From assembly GCA_903885415.1 (NCBI GenBank), contig CAISIP010000455.1:1-14966 (forward strand): DNA of 14,966 nucleotides, in the 5' to 3' direction. Both the position numbers and the translations under genes were made by a program. Each line of letters begins with the position of its first letter. The stretch's first letter is position 1. The notes under the pieces were generated by a model, which ran no database searches, was not told where the DNA came from, and saw nothing but the letters and a program-made list of their open reading frames with translations. The stretch is from an uncultured beta proteobacterium. GTDB lineage: Bacteria > Pseudomonadota > Gammaproteobacteria > Burkholderiales > Burkholderiaceae_C. Below are positions 7,178 to 14,612 of this stretch, piece after piece.

Positions 7178-8152
7178 ATGCACGCGTGGCTTTGCGAAAA
7201 CCCGGTCGGCGTTGAGGCGCTGAGCTGGAAGGAAATCCCCACACCCGAGCCCAAGCCGGGCGAGGCGCTGATCGCGATAAAGGCCGCGAGCCTGAACTTT
7301 CCGGACCTGCTGATCGTCCAGAACAAGTACCAATTCAAACCCGCCCTGCCCTTCGTCCCCGGCTCCGAATTGTCGGGGGTGGTGCAGGCGGTCGGCGAAG
7401 GCGTGCACAACCTGCAGCCGGGCCAGGCTATCGCCTGCCTGTCGGGCACCGGTGGCTTCGCGACGCACGCCATCGTCGAGGCCAAGCTGTGCATGCCGCT
7501 GCCCGAAGCCTTCCCGTTTGTGGACGCTGCGGCCTTCATGATGATCTACGGCACATCGCACCATGCGCTGGTCGACCGGGCCCAACTCAGGGCCGGCGAA
7601 ACCCTGCTGGTGCTCGGCGCTGCGGGAGGCGTCGGCACCGCGGCGATACAAATCGCCAAGGCGCTGGGGGCGCGCGTCATCGCTGCGGCTTCGAGCGACG
7701 AGAAATGCGCGCTGTGCAAGCGACTCGGCGCCGACGACACCATCAACTACGCGACCCAGAACCTGCGCGAGGCCCTCAAGACGCTGACCCAGGGCAAGGG
7801 CCCCGACCTCATCTACGACCCGGTTGGCGGCGACTTCGCCGAGCCGGCTTTTCGCTCCATCGCCTGGCGCGGGCGCTATCTGGTGGTGGGCTTTGCGGCC
7901 GGGCCGATCCCCTCGCTGCCGCTGAACCTGGTGCTGCTCAAGGGCGCGTCGGTAGTCGGCGTCTTCTGGGGCGACTTCGCGCGCCGCGAACCCGCTGCCA
8001 ACGCGACGATGATGGCCGAACTCGCACGGTGGTACGCGGCGGGCAAGGTCAAGCCGGTCATCGACCGCAGCATGGCCATGGCCGACCTCAAGGCCGCTTA
8101 CGCGCACATGGGTTCGCGCGGCGTCATGGGCAAGCTGGTGATGGTGAACTGA
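7178..8152 (+). CDS. Zinc-free NADPH:quinone oxidoreductase-like protein (MDR superfamily)
   Basis: A 324-residue medium-chain dehydrogenase/reductase of the quinone-oxidoreductase group, which reduces quinones or alpha,beta-unsaturated carbonyls with NADPH. The N-terminal GroES-like domain carries PALPFVPGSELSGVVQAVGE (55-74). The Rossmann domain has LVLGAAGGVGTAAIQIAK (144-161). The catalytic-zinc residues of alcohol dehydrogenases are absent, as expected for this group. The ATG at 7178 has GGGAG six bases upstream (7167-7171); the open frame begins earlier at 7064 but that part is in the intergenic region. The stop lies two bases before the GTG of the outer-membrane efflux gene, so it appears to lead the efflux operon. 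The exact electron acceptor cannot be told from sequence; crotonyl-CoA-reductase-like or enoyl-reductase-like activity is also possible. Confidence 0.88.
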   Translation: MHAWLCENPVGVEALSWKEIPTPEPKPGEALIAIKAASLNFPDLLIVQNKYQFKPALPFVPGSELSGVVQAVGEGVHNLQPGQAIACLSGTGGFATHAIVEAKLCMPLPEAFPFVDAAAFMMIYGTSHHALVDRAQLRAGETLLVLGAAGGVGTAAIQIAKALGARVIAAASSDEKCALCKRLGADDTINYATQNLREALKTLTQGKGPDLIYDPVGGDFAEPAFRSIAWRGRYLVVGFAAGPIPSLPLNLVLLKGASVVGVFWGDFARREPAANATMMAELARWYAAGKVKPVIDRSMAMADLKAAYAHMGSRGVMGKLVMVN

Positions 8153-8154
8153 GG

Positions 8155-9597
8155 GTGCTGCGCGCGGCCCTGGCACTGACCGGCGCAGCCGCGCTGCTGC
8201 TGGGTTGTGCCAGTCCGGGCGCGCCGCACCGTCCCGTCGCGCTGGTGGCGCCGGCTGCCCTGGGGCTTGCCAACAGCGCCTCGACGCTGGTGACACCGCG
8301 CTGGTGGGCGACGCTGGGTGACGCAACGCTCAACCGCCTGGTCGAACAGGCGCTGCAAACCAGCCCCAGCATGGCGATGGCGCAGGCACGGATTGCCCGC
8401 GCACAATCGCTCACCGAGCTCAGCCGCTCCGCTGCCGGTGCGCAGGCCCGGCTTGACGCCGACGCCAACGCGCAGCGCTACAGCGCCAACAGCCTGCTGC
8501 CGCCGCCGATCGCGGGCAGCGTGCGCAGCAGCGCGACGCTACAGGCGGGCCTGAATTGGTCGGCCGACCTCTACGGAGCCAAGGCAGCCGATCTGGCCTC
8601 CGCGCTGGGCCAAACGCGTGCCGCGCAAACCGACGCAGCGGCTGCCGCTACCGTGCTGGCGGCGCAGATCAGCCAGGCCTATGTGGGGTTGGCGCGCCTG
8701 CTGGCGCAACGCGATCTGCTGCAGCGAACACTCGCGCAGCACCAGGCAATCCTCGCGCTAACGCGCGAACGCATGGCAGCAGGGCTCGACAGCCGCGTCC
8801 AGCTGACGCAGGCCGAAGGCGCGCTGCCCGATACCCGAGCCCAGCTCGAAGCGATCGCCGAGCAGCTGATGCGGGTGCGTCGGCAGATCGCCCTGCTCAG
8901 TGGCCAGACACCGAGCGCGCTCGACGAGCTGTCGCCGCGCCTGGACGCCCTCACGCTTGACACAACGCCCGCCACGCTGGGCGCGGATCTGCTGGCCCGA
9001 AGACCCGATCTGGTGGCTGCGCGCTGGCGGGTCGAGTCGGCGCTGCACGATATCGCCGTCAGCCAGACCCGCTTCTATCCCAACATCAACCTGGGCGCAT
9101 TCGTCGGGCTCAGCGCCTTGGGCCTGGACAAGCTACTGCAGGCGGGCAGCCTGCAGGCAGGCCTGAGTCCGGCGCTGCACCTGCCGCTGTTTGACGCTGG
9201 ACGACTGCGCGCCCAGTTGGGTGCGAGGCAGGCCGAACTGGACCTCGCGCTCGCCCAGTACAACGCCGCCGTGGTCGAGGCGGTCAAGCAGGCGGGCGAC
9301 GCCATCGGTTCGGAGCAATCACTGCAGCGCCAGCAGCGCGAACAGAGCGACGCGCTGGCCAGTGCCCAAGCCGCGCACGCGGTGGCGCAGCAGCGCTTCG
9401 GCGCCGGACTCAGCGGCTATCTTGTCGTTCTGCACAGCGAAAACCAGCTGCTCGCGCAGCAACGCCAGGCCGCCGAACTGCGTTCGGGCCTGCTGGGCGC
9501 GCGACTGACGCTGCTGCAAGCGCTCGGTGGCGGCTGGAACGACGACACCGACGCATCGGTCGCCACGCTCCACACCGGCGCGCCCCCCCAACCCTGA
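8155..9597 (+). CDS. NodT-family efflux outer-membrane lipoprotein (TolC-like)
   Basis: Outer-membrane channel of a tripartite export system, 480 residues. A short signal peptide ends in the lipobox LLLGC, lipidating C18. The family motif WWATLGDATLNRLVEQAL (50-67) starts the mature domain. Two OEP repeats follow, with long amphipathic helices and the typical second-half motif LLARRPDLVAARWRVESA and FYPNINLGAFVGLSALG. The GTG start at 8155 is the only reasonable choice: no earlier in-frame start lies outside the upstream gene, and a later one would lose the lipobox. The GAGG just before GTG is too close to be an ideal ribosome site, so translation probably depends on coupling with the reductase gene, whose TGA ends two bases before. 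The adaptor and MFS pump follow. Confidence 0.92.
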   Translation: MLRAALALTGAAALLLGCASPGAPHRPVALVAPAALGLANSASTLVTPRWWATLGDATLNRLVEQALQTSPSMAMAQARIARAQSLTELSRSAAGAQARLDADANAQRYSANSLLPPPIAGSVRSSATLQAGLNWSADLYGAKAADLASALGQTRAAQTDAAAAATVLAAQISQAYVGLARLLAQRDLLQRTLAQHQAILALTRERMAAGLDSRVQLTQAEGALPDTRAQLEAIAEQLMRVRRQIALLSGQTPSALDELSPRLDALTLDTTPATLGADLLARRPDLVAARWRVESALHDIAVSQTRFYPNINLGAFVGLSALGLDKLLQAGSLQAGLSPALHLPLFDAGRLRAQLGARQAELDLALAQYNAAVVEAVKQAGDAIGSEQSLQRQQREQSDALASAQAAHAVAQQRFGAGLSGYLVVLHSENQLLAQQRQAAELRSGLLGARLTLLQALGGGWNDDTDASVATLHTGAPPQP

Positions 9598-9630
9598 CGC
9601 AACTTGCGACCAGCACCTCTAGACAGCTTC

Positions 9631-10881
9631 ATGAGCGACGCCAACGCAACTTCCAACAACCCGCAGCGCCGACGCGGGCTCGGCCTCATCGCCGCAGCCG
9701 TCGTGCTCGGCGGCATCGGCTGGGGCGGCTGGCACTGGTTCGAAGGGCGGCACAGCCAAAGCACCGACAACGCCTACGTCGCCGGTAACCTGGTTCAAAT
9801 CACCGCGCAGGTCAACGGTACGGTGGTGGCCATCGGCGCCGACGACACCGACTTCGTTCGCGCCGGCCAGATACTGGTCCGACTCGACCCGGCAGACGCC
9901 CGGGTGGCGGTGGAGCAGGCGCAGGCCCAGCTGGCGCAGACGCTGCGCGAGGTGCGCACGCTGTTTGCCAGCCACGCACCGCTCAAGGCGCAGGTCGCGC
10001 TGCGCGAGGCCGAGCTACCGCGGGCGCAGACCGAAGTCAAACGGGCGCAGGACGACGTCGACCGGCGTGCGCCGCTGGTCGCCAGCGGCGCCGTCGGCCG
10101 CGAGGAGTACCAGCACGCGCTGGCGCAACTCGCCAGCGCCAAGGACGCGCTGGCGGCGGCCCGCTCCGCCGTACTCGCCGCTGCCGAGCAGTTGCGCGCC
10201 AGCCAGACCCAGACCGAAGGAACGACGGTCGATCGGCACCCGCAGGTGCTGCGCGCCAACGCGCGGCTGCGCGAGGCCTTTTTGGCCTTGCAGCGCTGTG
10301 AACTGGTGGCACCGATACAGGGACACATCGCCAGGCGCGGCGTTCAGCTCGGCCAGCGGGTGCAGGCGGGTGCGCCGCTGATGACGCTGGTCGCCCTGGA
10401 CGCGCTATGGGTCGACGCCAACTTCAAGGAGGGACAGATCGACGGCATGCGCATCGGCCAGAGTGCCGAGCTGCAGGCCGATGTCTATGGCAAGAAGGTA
10501 TTTTTTCGTGGCACGGTCGTCGGGCTTGGTGCCGGAACCGGTTCGGCCTTCGCGCTGCTGCCGGCGCAAAACGCGACCGGCAACTGGATCAAGGTGGTGC
10601 AGCGGGTTCCGGTGCGCATCGCGATCGACCCGCGGGACCTGGCCGAGCACCCGCTGCGCATCGGACTGTCGATGGAGGTCAAGGTCGACACGCTCGAGCG
10701 CAGCGGCAAGGCGCTGGCCGACACGCCCCGCAACGGGCTCAGCGAAACCGAAGTCTTCGAGGCGCAGCAACGCGCATCCAGCGCCGAGGCGCAAGGCAGC
10801 ATCAACGCCAGCCTGGGACGCAAGCCAGCCGCCTCCGCGCCCGTGGGCGTAGCTGCACCGCGCGCTGCCACCAAACCGTGA
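9631..10881 (+). CDS. emrA: EmrA-type periplasmic adaptor (HlyD/membrane-fusion family)
   Basis: Membrane-fusion protein linking an MFS pump to the outer-membrane channel, 416 residues. After a short basic cytoplasmic tail (RRR at 13-15) comes one membrane anchor (about 16-35). The EmrA signature STDNAYVAGNLVQITAQVNG (44-63) opens the barrel-sandwich domain, a long Ala/Gln-rich alpha-helical hairpin occupies about 88-215, then the second lipoyl half (LVAPIQGHIARRGVQLGQRV, 225-244) and beta-barrel motifs VDANFKEGQ (261-269) and GSAFALLPAQNATGNWIKVV (304-323). The ATG at 9631 is preferred; a TTG at 9604 would add nine residues. The C-terminal 60 residues are Ala-rich and weakly conserved. The stop overlaps the start of the transporter gene, indicating coupled synthesis. 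Confidence 0.93.
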   Translation: MSDANATSNNPQRRRGLGLIAAAVVLGGIGWGGWHWFEGRHSQSTDNAYVAGNLVQITAQVNGTVVAIGADDTDFVRAGQILVRLDPADARVAVEQAQAQLAQTLREVRTLFASHAPLKAQVALREAELPRAQTEVKRAQDDVDRRAPLVASGAVGREEYQHALAQLASAKDALAAARSAVLAAAEQLRASQTQTEGTTVDRHPQVLRANARLREAFLALQRCELVAPIQGHIARRGVQLGQRVQAGAPLMTLVALDALWVDANFKEGQIDGMRIGQSAELQADVYGKKVFFRGTVVGLGAGTGSAFALLPAQNATGNWIKVVQRVPVRIAIDPRDLAEHPLRIGLSMEVKVDTLERSGKALADTPRNGLSETEVFEAQQRASSAEAQGSINASLGRKPAASAPVGVAAPRAATKP

Positions 10882-12434
10882 GCACAGCGCCCGCAGCCGT
10901 CGGCAACGCACCGGCACAGCCGCTGACCGGCGCGACGCTGCTGCTGGGGACGCTGTCGCTGTCGCTCGCCACTTTCATGAATGTGCTGGACTCGTCGATC
11001 GCGAACGTGTCGATTCCCGCCATCGCCGGCGACCTCGGCGTGAGCCCGGGCCAAGGCACCTGGGTCATCACCAGCTTCGGCGTCGCCAACGCGATCTCGG
11101 TTCCGCTCACTGGCTGGCTGACGCAGCGCTTCGGCGCGGTGCGCGTATTCACCACCAGCATCTTGCTGTTCGTCGTGAGCTCGCTGTTATGCGGACTCGC
11201 GCCGTCGCTCGAAATGCTGGTCCTGTGCCGGGTGCTGCAGGGGCTTTCAGCGGGACCGATGATTCCGCTGTCGCAGACGCTGCTGCTGTCAAGCTATCCG
11301 CGCGCCATGGCCGGCGTCGCGCTGGCCCTGTGGGGCGCGACCACGCTGGTTGCGCCGGTCGTCGGGCCCCTGCTCGGCGGTTGGATTACCGACAACATTT
11401 CCTGGCCCTGGATTTTTTACATCAACCTGCCGGTCGGCCTGCTCGCGGCGGCCATCACCTGGAGCATCTACCGCCGCCGCGAGACGGCCACGCGCAAGCT
11501 GCCGATCGACACCGTCGGCCTGAGTCTGCTGGTGCTGTGGGTCGGCTGTTTGCAGCTGATGCTCGACAAGGGCAAGGAGCTCGACTGGTTCGCATCGACC
11601 CAGATCGTGGCGCTGGGACTGGTCGCGCTGGTGTCTTTTGCCGTATTTCTGGTGTGGGAATTCACCGACGCGCATCCGGTGGTGGACCTGCGGCTTTTTC
11701 TGGGGCGCAACTTCGGTTTCGGTGTGCTGTCGCTGTCGATCGCCTACGGCCTTTTCTTCGCCAATGTGGTGCTGCTGCCTCTGTGGCTGCAGCAGTGGAT
11801 GGGCTACACCGCCACCTCGGCGGGAATGGCGTTGGCGCCGGTGGGCATTCTGGCGATCATGCTGACGCCGCTCATCGGGCGCAAGGTAGGTCAGTGGGAC
11901 CCGCGCTGGATGGCGACCTGCGCCTTCGCCGGCTTCGCGCTGGTGCTATGGATGCGCGCGCAGTTCACGGTCCAGACCGACTTCTTTCACATCATGCTGC
12001 CGACGCTGATCCAGGGTGGGGCCACCGCCTTCTTCTTCATACCGCTGACGACACTGACGCTCGCCGGACTGCCGCCCGAGCGGATGCCGGCGGCAGCGGG
12101 ACTGAGTAACTTTGTGCGCATCATGGCCGGCGCGATGGGAACGTCCATCGCGACCACGCTCTGGGAGTCGCGCGCAGCGATGCACCATGCCCACCTCAGC
12201 GAGCCGCTGGCAATGGGCCGGGGCCCGCTCGCTGCCAGCCTGGAGGCGATCAAGGCCACCGGGCTGAGCCAGGAGCAGGCGCTGTACCAGGTGAACCGCT
12301 TGATCGACCAGCAGGCTTTCACCCGGGCGGCCGACGACATCTACCTCGCTTCGTCCGGTGTCTTCCTGCTGCTGATCGGGTCGGTCTGGCTGACCCATCG
12401 GCCCGCCGCCCAGCGGGCGCGGACAAGTCCTTAG
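10878..12434 (+). CDS. emrB: EmrB/QacA-type MFS multidrug transporter (DHA2, 14 TM)
   Basis: Inner-membrane proton-driven drug exporter of the DHA2 family, 518 residues, with about 14 hydrophobic segments. Motif LDSSIANVSIPAIAGDLGVS (37-56) on TM1 is the DHA2 signature with a conserved membrane Asp (D38). Motif A-like GWLTQRFGAVRVF (79-91) follows TM2, and antiporter motif C GPLLGGWI (163-170) precedes ISWPWIFYINLPVGLLAA. The start is GTG at 10878, overlapping the emrA stop as GTGA. Together with the NodT protein and EmrA it forms a full inner-membrane-to-outside pump. Substrates cannot be predicted; lipophilic drugs, uncouplers or aromatic acids are known for relatives. No MarR- or TetR-type regulator is adjacent. 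Confidence 0.94.
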   Translation: MSTAPAAVGNAPAQPLTGATLLLGTLSLSLATFMNVLDSSIANVSIPAIAGDLGVSPGQGTWVITSFGVANAISVPLTGWLTQRFGAVRVFTTSILLFVVSSLLCGLAPSLEMLVLCRVLQGLSAGPMIPLSQTLLLSSYPRAMAGVALALWGATTLVAPVVGPLLGGWITDNISWPWIFYINLPVGLLAAAITWSIYRRRETATRKLPIDTVGLSLLVLWVGCLQLMLDKGKELDWFASTQIVALGLVALVSFAVFLVWEFTDAHPVVDLRLFLGRNFGFGVLSLSIAYGLFFANVVLLPLWLQQWMGYTATSAGMALAPVGILAIMLTPLIGRKVGQWDPRWMATCAFAGFALVLWMRAQFTVQTDFFHIMLPTLIQGGATAFFFIPLTTLTLAGLPPERMPAAAGLSNFVRIMAGAMGTSIATTLWESRAAMHHAHLSEPLAMGRGPLAASLEAIKATGLSQEQALYQVNRLIDQQAFTRAADDIYLASSGVFLLLIGSVWLTHRPAAQRARTSP

Positions 12435-12471
12435 GCTGATGGCCGTCACACCGTGCGACCCGACCGGACAG

Positions 12472-12503
12472 TTCCGCGCCCGCGATGCGCCGGGGTCGCG
12501 GAA
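12472..12503. repeat. GC-rich inverted repeat between convergent genes, possible terminator
   Basis: TTCCGCG (12472-12478) pairs perfectly with CGCGGAA (12497-12503), and inner CCCG/CGGG bases can extend the stem. It sits between the 3' ends of emrB and the KTSC gene. There is no T run on either side, so it is not a classical intrinsic terminator. Confidence 0.4.
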
Positions 12504-12519
12504 ATTACGCATTGACCCG

Positions 12520-12822
12520 TCAGCCACGCCCGTCAAACAGGTCGCCGAACTTCTGCGCCCGATCCGGATCTGCAGCGGACGTCCTGGGCCTTGCCTTCGG
12601 GTACTCGTCGGCGATCCGGTCCTCCCAGTAGGCCGCCGGGTTGGGCGCGTTGCACAGTCTGCGAAAGACCTCCTCGGGTACCTGTTGGTAGGCCAGCATC
12701 GCCTTGTTGTCCCAGTGCAGATCCAACTGGCGCGCAGCACGGTCGTACGCAGCCCGCCGAATGCGGCCGCTGGTGAAGACCTTGGCGGTCATGCAAGGGG
12801 GTTCGTCCGACGGGTTTGTCAT
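12520..12822 (-). CDS. Small KTSC-domain protein
   Basis: A 100-residue cytoplasmic protein. Residues about 14-75 resemble the KTSC fold: KVFTSGRIRRAAYDRAARQL, a short strand pair LDLHWDNKAMLAYQQVPEEV, then FRRLCNAPNPAAYWEDRIAD and EYP. The domain is small, is found in bacteria and phages and fused to various enzymes, and has no firmly established function that I can state. The tail (76-100) is polar and ends with KFGDLFDGRG. The ATG at 12822 has GGAAA about eight bases upstream; an internal ATG at 12792 would start just before the domain (MTAKVF) but lacks a ribosome site. It converges on emrB and lies downstream of the icd remnant on the same strand. Confidence 0.75.
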   Translation of the reverse strand: MTNPSDEPPCMTAKVFTSGRIRRAAYDRAARQLDLHWDNKAMLAYQQVPEEVFRRLCNAPNPAAYWEDRIADEYPKARPRTSAADPDRAQKFGDLFDGRG

Positions 12823-13006
12823 GGCAAATTTCCGCTATTCCATCACAGGCCGAGCGCGCAGGCAATCCGGCGCCCGAGGGCATAAGGGGCCTCCCGCCGA
12901 CGGTGCCAGCACCCCAGCGCCAATTCTCGGCTATCGGCAAGCCTGTGCCGAAGGCCAGTCCGGCGGCATGCCAGGACAGGGGCGTACACCCTGAGCGAAA
13001 CAGAAT
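12823..13006. other. Spacer between KTSC gene and icd remnant; no gene seen
   Basis: About 184 bases. Frames are open on both strands because of high GC, but none encodes a recognisable domain or has a convincing ribosome site. Apart from the candidate KTSC promoter I see no further structure. Similarity to isocitrate dehydrogenase stops abruptly at about 13007. Confidence 0.5.
12837..12865 (-). promoter_or_regulatory. Candidate sigma-70 promoter of the KTSC gene
   Basis: On the minus strand, TTGCCT (12865-12860) and TGGAAT (12842-12837) are spaced by 17 bases, each matching its consensus at four of six positions. It would give a very short leader before the ATG at 12822. This is a weak, sequence-only prediction. 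Confidence 0.3.
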
Positions 13007-13445
13007 GATGCCGATTCCCGAGATGTGTGGAAAGCGGATTTTCTTCAGGCCCATCTCGTCCTGCAGGAACTTGATCAGCTTCGTGGCCTTGTCGGACTCG
13101 GCTTCGAACTCGATGCCGGCAAACTAATCAATCGGCCGCAAGCAGACATAGAGGTCGAGTTCCTGGCGCAAAGCCACGTTCAACGAACGGTTACGGATAC
13201 CGCCACCGACCGGCGTCGACAGCGGCCCCTTGATCGACACCACATAGTCCCGCACCGCGTGCAGGGTTTCTTCTGGCAACCGCAGCGTCGACTACCTTAA
13301 GCATGACCGGCGTGATGTCGCGCTCGGTGCCGTCGCCTTCGATATAGGGAATGGTCGGCTGATCCGGCACATTGAGCGACGTGTCGGCGTTGACCGTGAT
13401 CTTGCTACCCAACGCCGGGACCTTGATGTATTTGTAAGGGGAAAT
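13007..13445 (-). pseudogene. icd: Decayed 5' remnant of NADP-dependent isocitrate dehydrogenase gene
   Basis: Three blocks in the correct order match the N-terminal half of bacterial NADP-isocitrate dehydrogenase (about 416 residues when intact). Block 1 (13445-13276): YKYIKVPALGSKITVN, SLNVPDQPTIPYIEGDGT, DITPVMLKVVDAAVA. Block 2, in another frame (13279-13130): LPEETLHAVRDYVVSIKGPL, STPVGGGIR, SLNVALRQELDLYVCLRP. Block 3 (13120-13007): AGIEFEAESDKATKLIKFLQ, DEMGLKKIRFP, SGIGI. Lesions seen: ATT where the start ATG would be expected (13443-13445), loss of about 29 codons plus a frameshift at 13275-13280, two extra codons (NR) before the substrate-loop SLNVALRQ, loss of roughly 27 codons with a TAG at 13124-13126, and absence of everything after about residue 185. 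It cannot make an active enzyme. A functional icd must exist elsewhere if the organism runs a normal TCA cycle. Confidence 0.88.
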
Positions 13446-13670
13446 TGTTTCACTCGGTCGAGGCCGCCAGGCCATATTTTGCTATGACCGGTCCGCTTGC
13501 CAACGCGCTACACGGGCCGAATGGGAAATGTTAGCTTCAAATAAAATGCCCAAGCATCTCGTGCATACACCCCCGGCTCCGACTGAGAAACAGCAGACCC
13601 GGCCGCGAAAGATAATATGCGTGTCGAATCGGACCCCGCCCACCATCACCACGCCCCGAAGGAATTCCAT

Positions 13671-14039
13671 ATGAACCGCGTCTTCGTCCTGATCGTTGCA
13701 AGCCTGCTGGCCGTCGGCGCCAACGCCTCCGCCCCTGCCGCCGGTCACGAGCCTGTCGCTGCCGCGGCTGCCGGTCACGCTCCTGCCGCCGGACATGCGC
13801 CTGCAGCCGCTTCCGCTGCGGGGCATGCACCTGCTGCTGCACCGGCGGAAAAGTCCGATGCGCAGAAGGCCAAGGAAGAAAAGGTAGCAGCCAAGGCGGA
13901 CGCGCGAAAGGCAAAGGCAGAAGCCAAGAAGGCCGCAGCGGCGAAGTCCAAGGAAGAAAAAATGGCCGCCAAAAAGGGCAAGGGCGAGGGCAAGGCTGCC
14001 GCCAAACCGGCAGCCAAGAAGGAAGAGCCCAAGCACTGA
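13671..14039 (+). CDS. Secreted Ala/Lys-rich low-complexity protein, function unknown
   Basis: Unrecognised 122-residue protein. A clear Sec signal peptide (MNRVFVLIVASLLAVGANAS) suggests periplasmic location, with cleavage near residues 19-21. The next 40 residues carry four GHxP repeats (25-28, 35-38, 41-44, 51-54) in an Ala/Pro background. Residues 61-122 are strongly basic, with 20 lysines in 62 positions, and contain a near-repeat KAKEEKVAAK / KSKEEKMAAK (66-75 and 92-101), probably helical. There are no cysteines. The ATG at 13671 has AAGGAA six bases upstream; the frame opens earlier at 13617 but that would hide the signal peptide. Composition is reminiscent of acid-shock proteins such as Asr (signal peptide, then Ala/Lys/His-rich), but this is only analogy. 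TAAAAT at 13542-13547 and GATAAT at 13611-13616 are possible -10 boxes without clear -35 partners. Confidence 0.8.
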   Translation: MNRVFVLIVASLLAVGANASAPAAGHEPVAAAAAGHAPAAGHAPAAASAAGHAPAAAPAEKSDAQKAKEEKVAAKADARKAKAEAKKAAAAKSKEEKMAAKKGKGEGKAAAKPAAKKEEPKH

Positions 14040-14058
14040 TGAAACATACCCTGCGTCC

Positions 14059-14080
14059 ACCGTGCAAGCCCGGGCACGGT
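14059..14080 (+). terminator. Weak hairpin after the Ala/Lys-rich gene
   Basis: ACCGTGC (14059-14065) pairs perfectly with GCACGGT (14074-14080) around an eight-base loop, 20 bases after the stop codon. The nearest T run (14089-14092) is displaced by eight bases, so it may act as an attenuating or mRNA-protecting structure rather than a strong terminator. Confidence 0.4.
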
Positions 14081-14103
14081 AGCACCCGTTTTCAACCCGC
14101 TCC

Positions 14104-14568
14104 ATGACGCTTGCATCGACCGCGATTGCGTTACTTCTCGGTCTGGCGGGAAGCTTGGCGCAGGCTCAGGATGCACCCCAGCTTGGCCTGCCACGGCTGA
14201 CATTGCAAGCCGGCATGTACCAGATCGATGCACAGGTGGCCATCACGCCGGAACAGCGCCAGATCGGCCTGATGCACCGCGCCGAGATGCCACAGCACGA
14301 GGGAATGCTGTTTGTATTCGAGCAACCAACGCAACAGTGCTTCTGGATGAAGAACACGCTGCTGCCACTGAGCGCTGCGTTCGTGGCCGACGACGGGACC
14401 ATCGTCAACATGGCCGACATGCAGCCGCAGACTACCGAATCCCATTGTTCGGCCCGACCCGTACGATTCGTTTTAGAAATGAACCAGGGTTGGTTCGCCA
14501 AAAAGGCCATCAAGGCCGGAACCAAACTCGCGGGAGCACCTTTCAAGGCCTCGAAGCAGGCGCCCTGA
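14104..14568 (+). CDS. DUF192 family secreted protein
   Basis: A 154-residue protein with a signal peptide (MTLASTAIALLLGLAGSLAQA, cleavage near 21-22) and a complete DUF192 domain at about 42-144. The family core is plain: TPEQRQIGLMHRAEMPQHEG (48-67), MLFVFEQPTQQCFWMKNTL (68-86), PLSAAFVADDGTIVNMADMQ (88-107), and FVLEMNQGWFAKKAIKAGTK (122-141). The biochemical role of the family is not established to my knowledge; the signal peptide places this member in the periplasm. The ATG at 14104 is the first start in frame and has no good Shine-Dalgarno. The PuuD-like gene follows after 44 bases without a terminator, so they may be co-transcribed. Confidence 0.9.
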   Translation: MTLASTAIALLLGLAGSLAQAQDAPQLGLPRLTLQAGMYQIDAQVAITPEQRQIGLMHRAEMPQHEGMLFVFEQPTQQCFWMKNTLLPLSAAFVADDGTIVNMADMQPQTTESHCSARPVRFVLEMNQGWFAKKAIKAGTKLAGAPFKASKQAP

Positions 14569-14612
14569 GTGATAATGGATCTTTGCTTTCCACAAACAAT
14601 AAGGAGTTAACA

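Noticed and set aside
7055..8326. Long minus-strand open frame (423 codons) opposite the quinone reductase
   Set aside because: The plus strand encodes a complete MDR protein with ribosome site; the antisense product is Arg/His/Gln-rich and unlike any family I recognise.
12439..12885. Plus-strand open frame opposite the KTSC gene
   Set aside because: The minus frame carries a recognisable domain; the plus frame has no ribosome site or domain.
12816..13127. Plus-strand 103-codon open frame across the icd remnant and spacer
   Set aside because: It is antisense to clear isocitrate dehydrogenase sequence in part and has no domain or ribosome site.
13630..13673. CACCATCACCAC-like run and adjacent GAATTC and CATATG sites before the Ala/Lys-rich gene, resembling an expression-vector junction
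   Set aside because: The sites coincide with a natural-looking AAGGAA ribosome site and ATG, and flanking sequence on both sides is ordinary chromosome with no vector backbone. Coincidence is more likely.
13701..14036. Repetitive Ala/Lys coding region considered as a tandem-repeat or CRISPR-like array
   Set aside because: Repeats are degenerate codon-level protein repeats in one reading frame, with no uniform repeat and spacer lengths.
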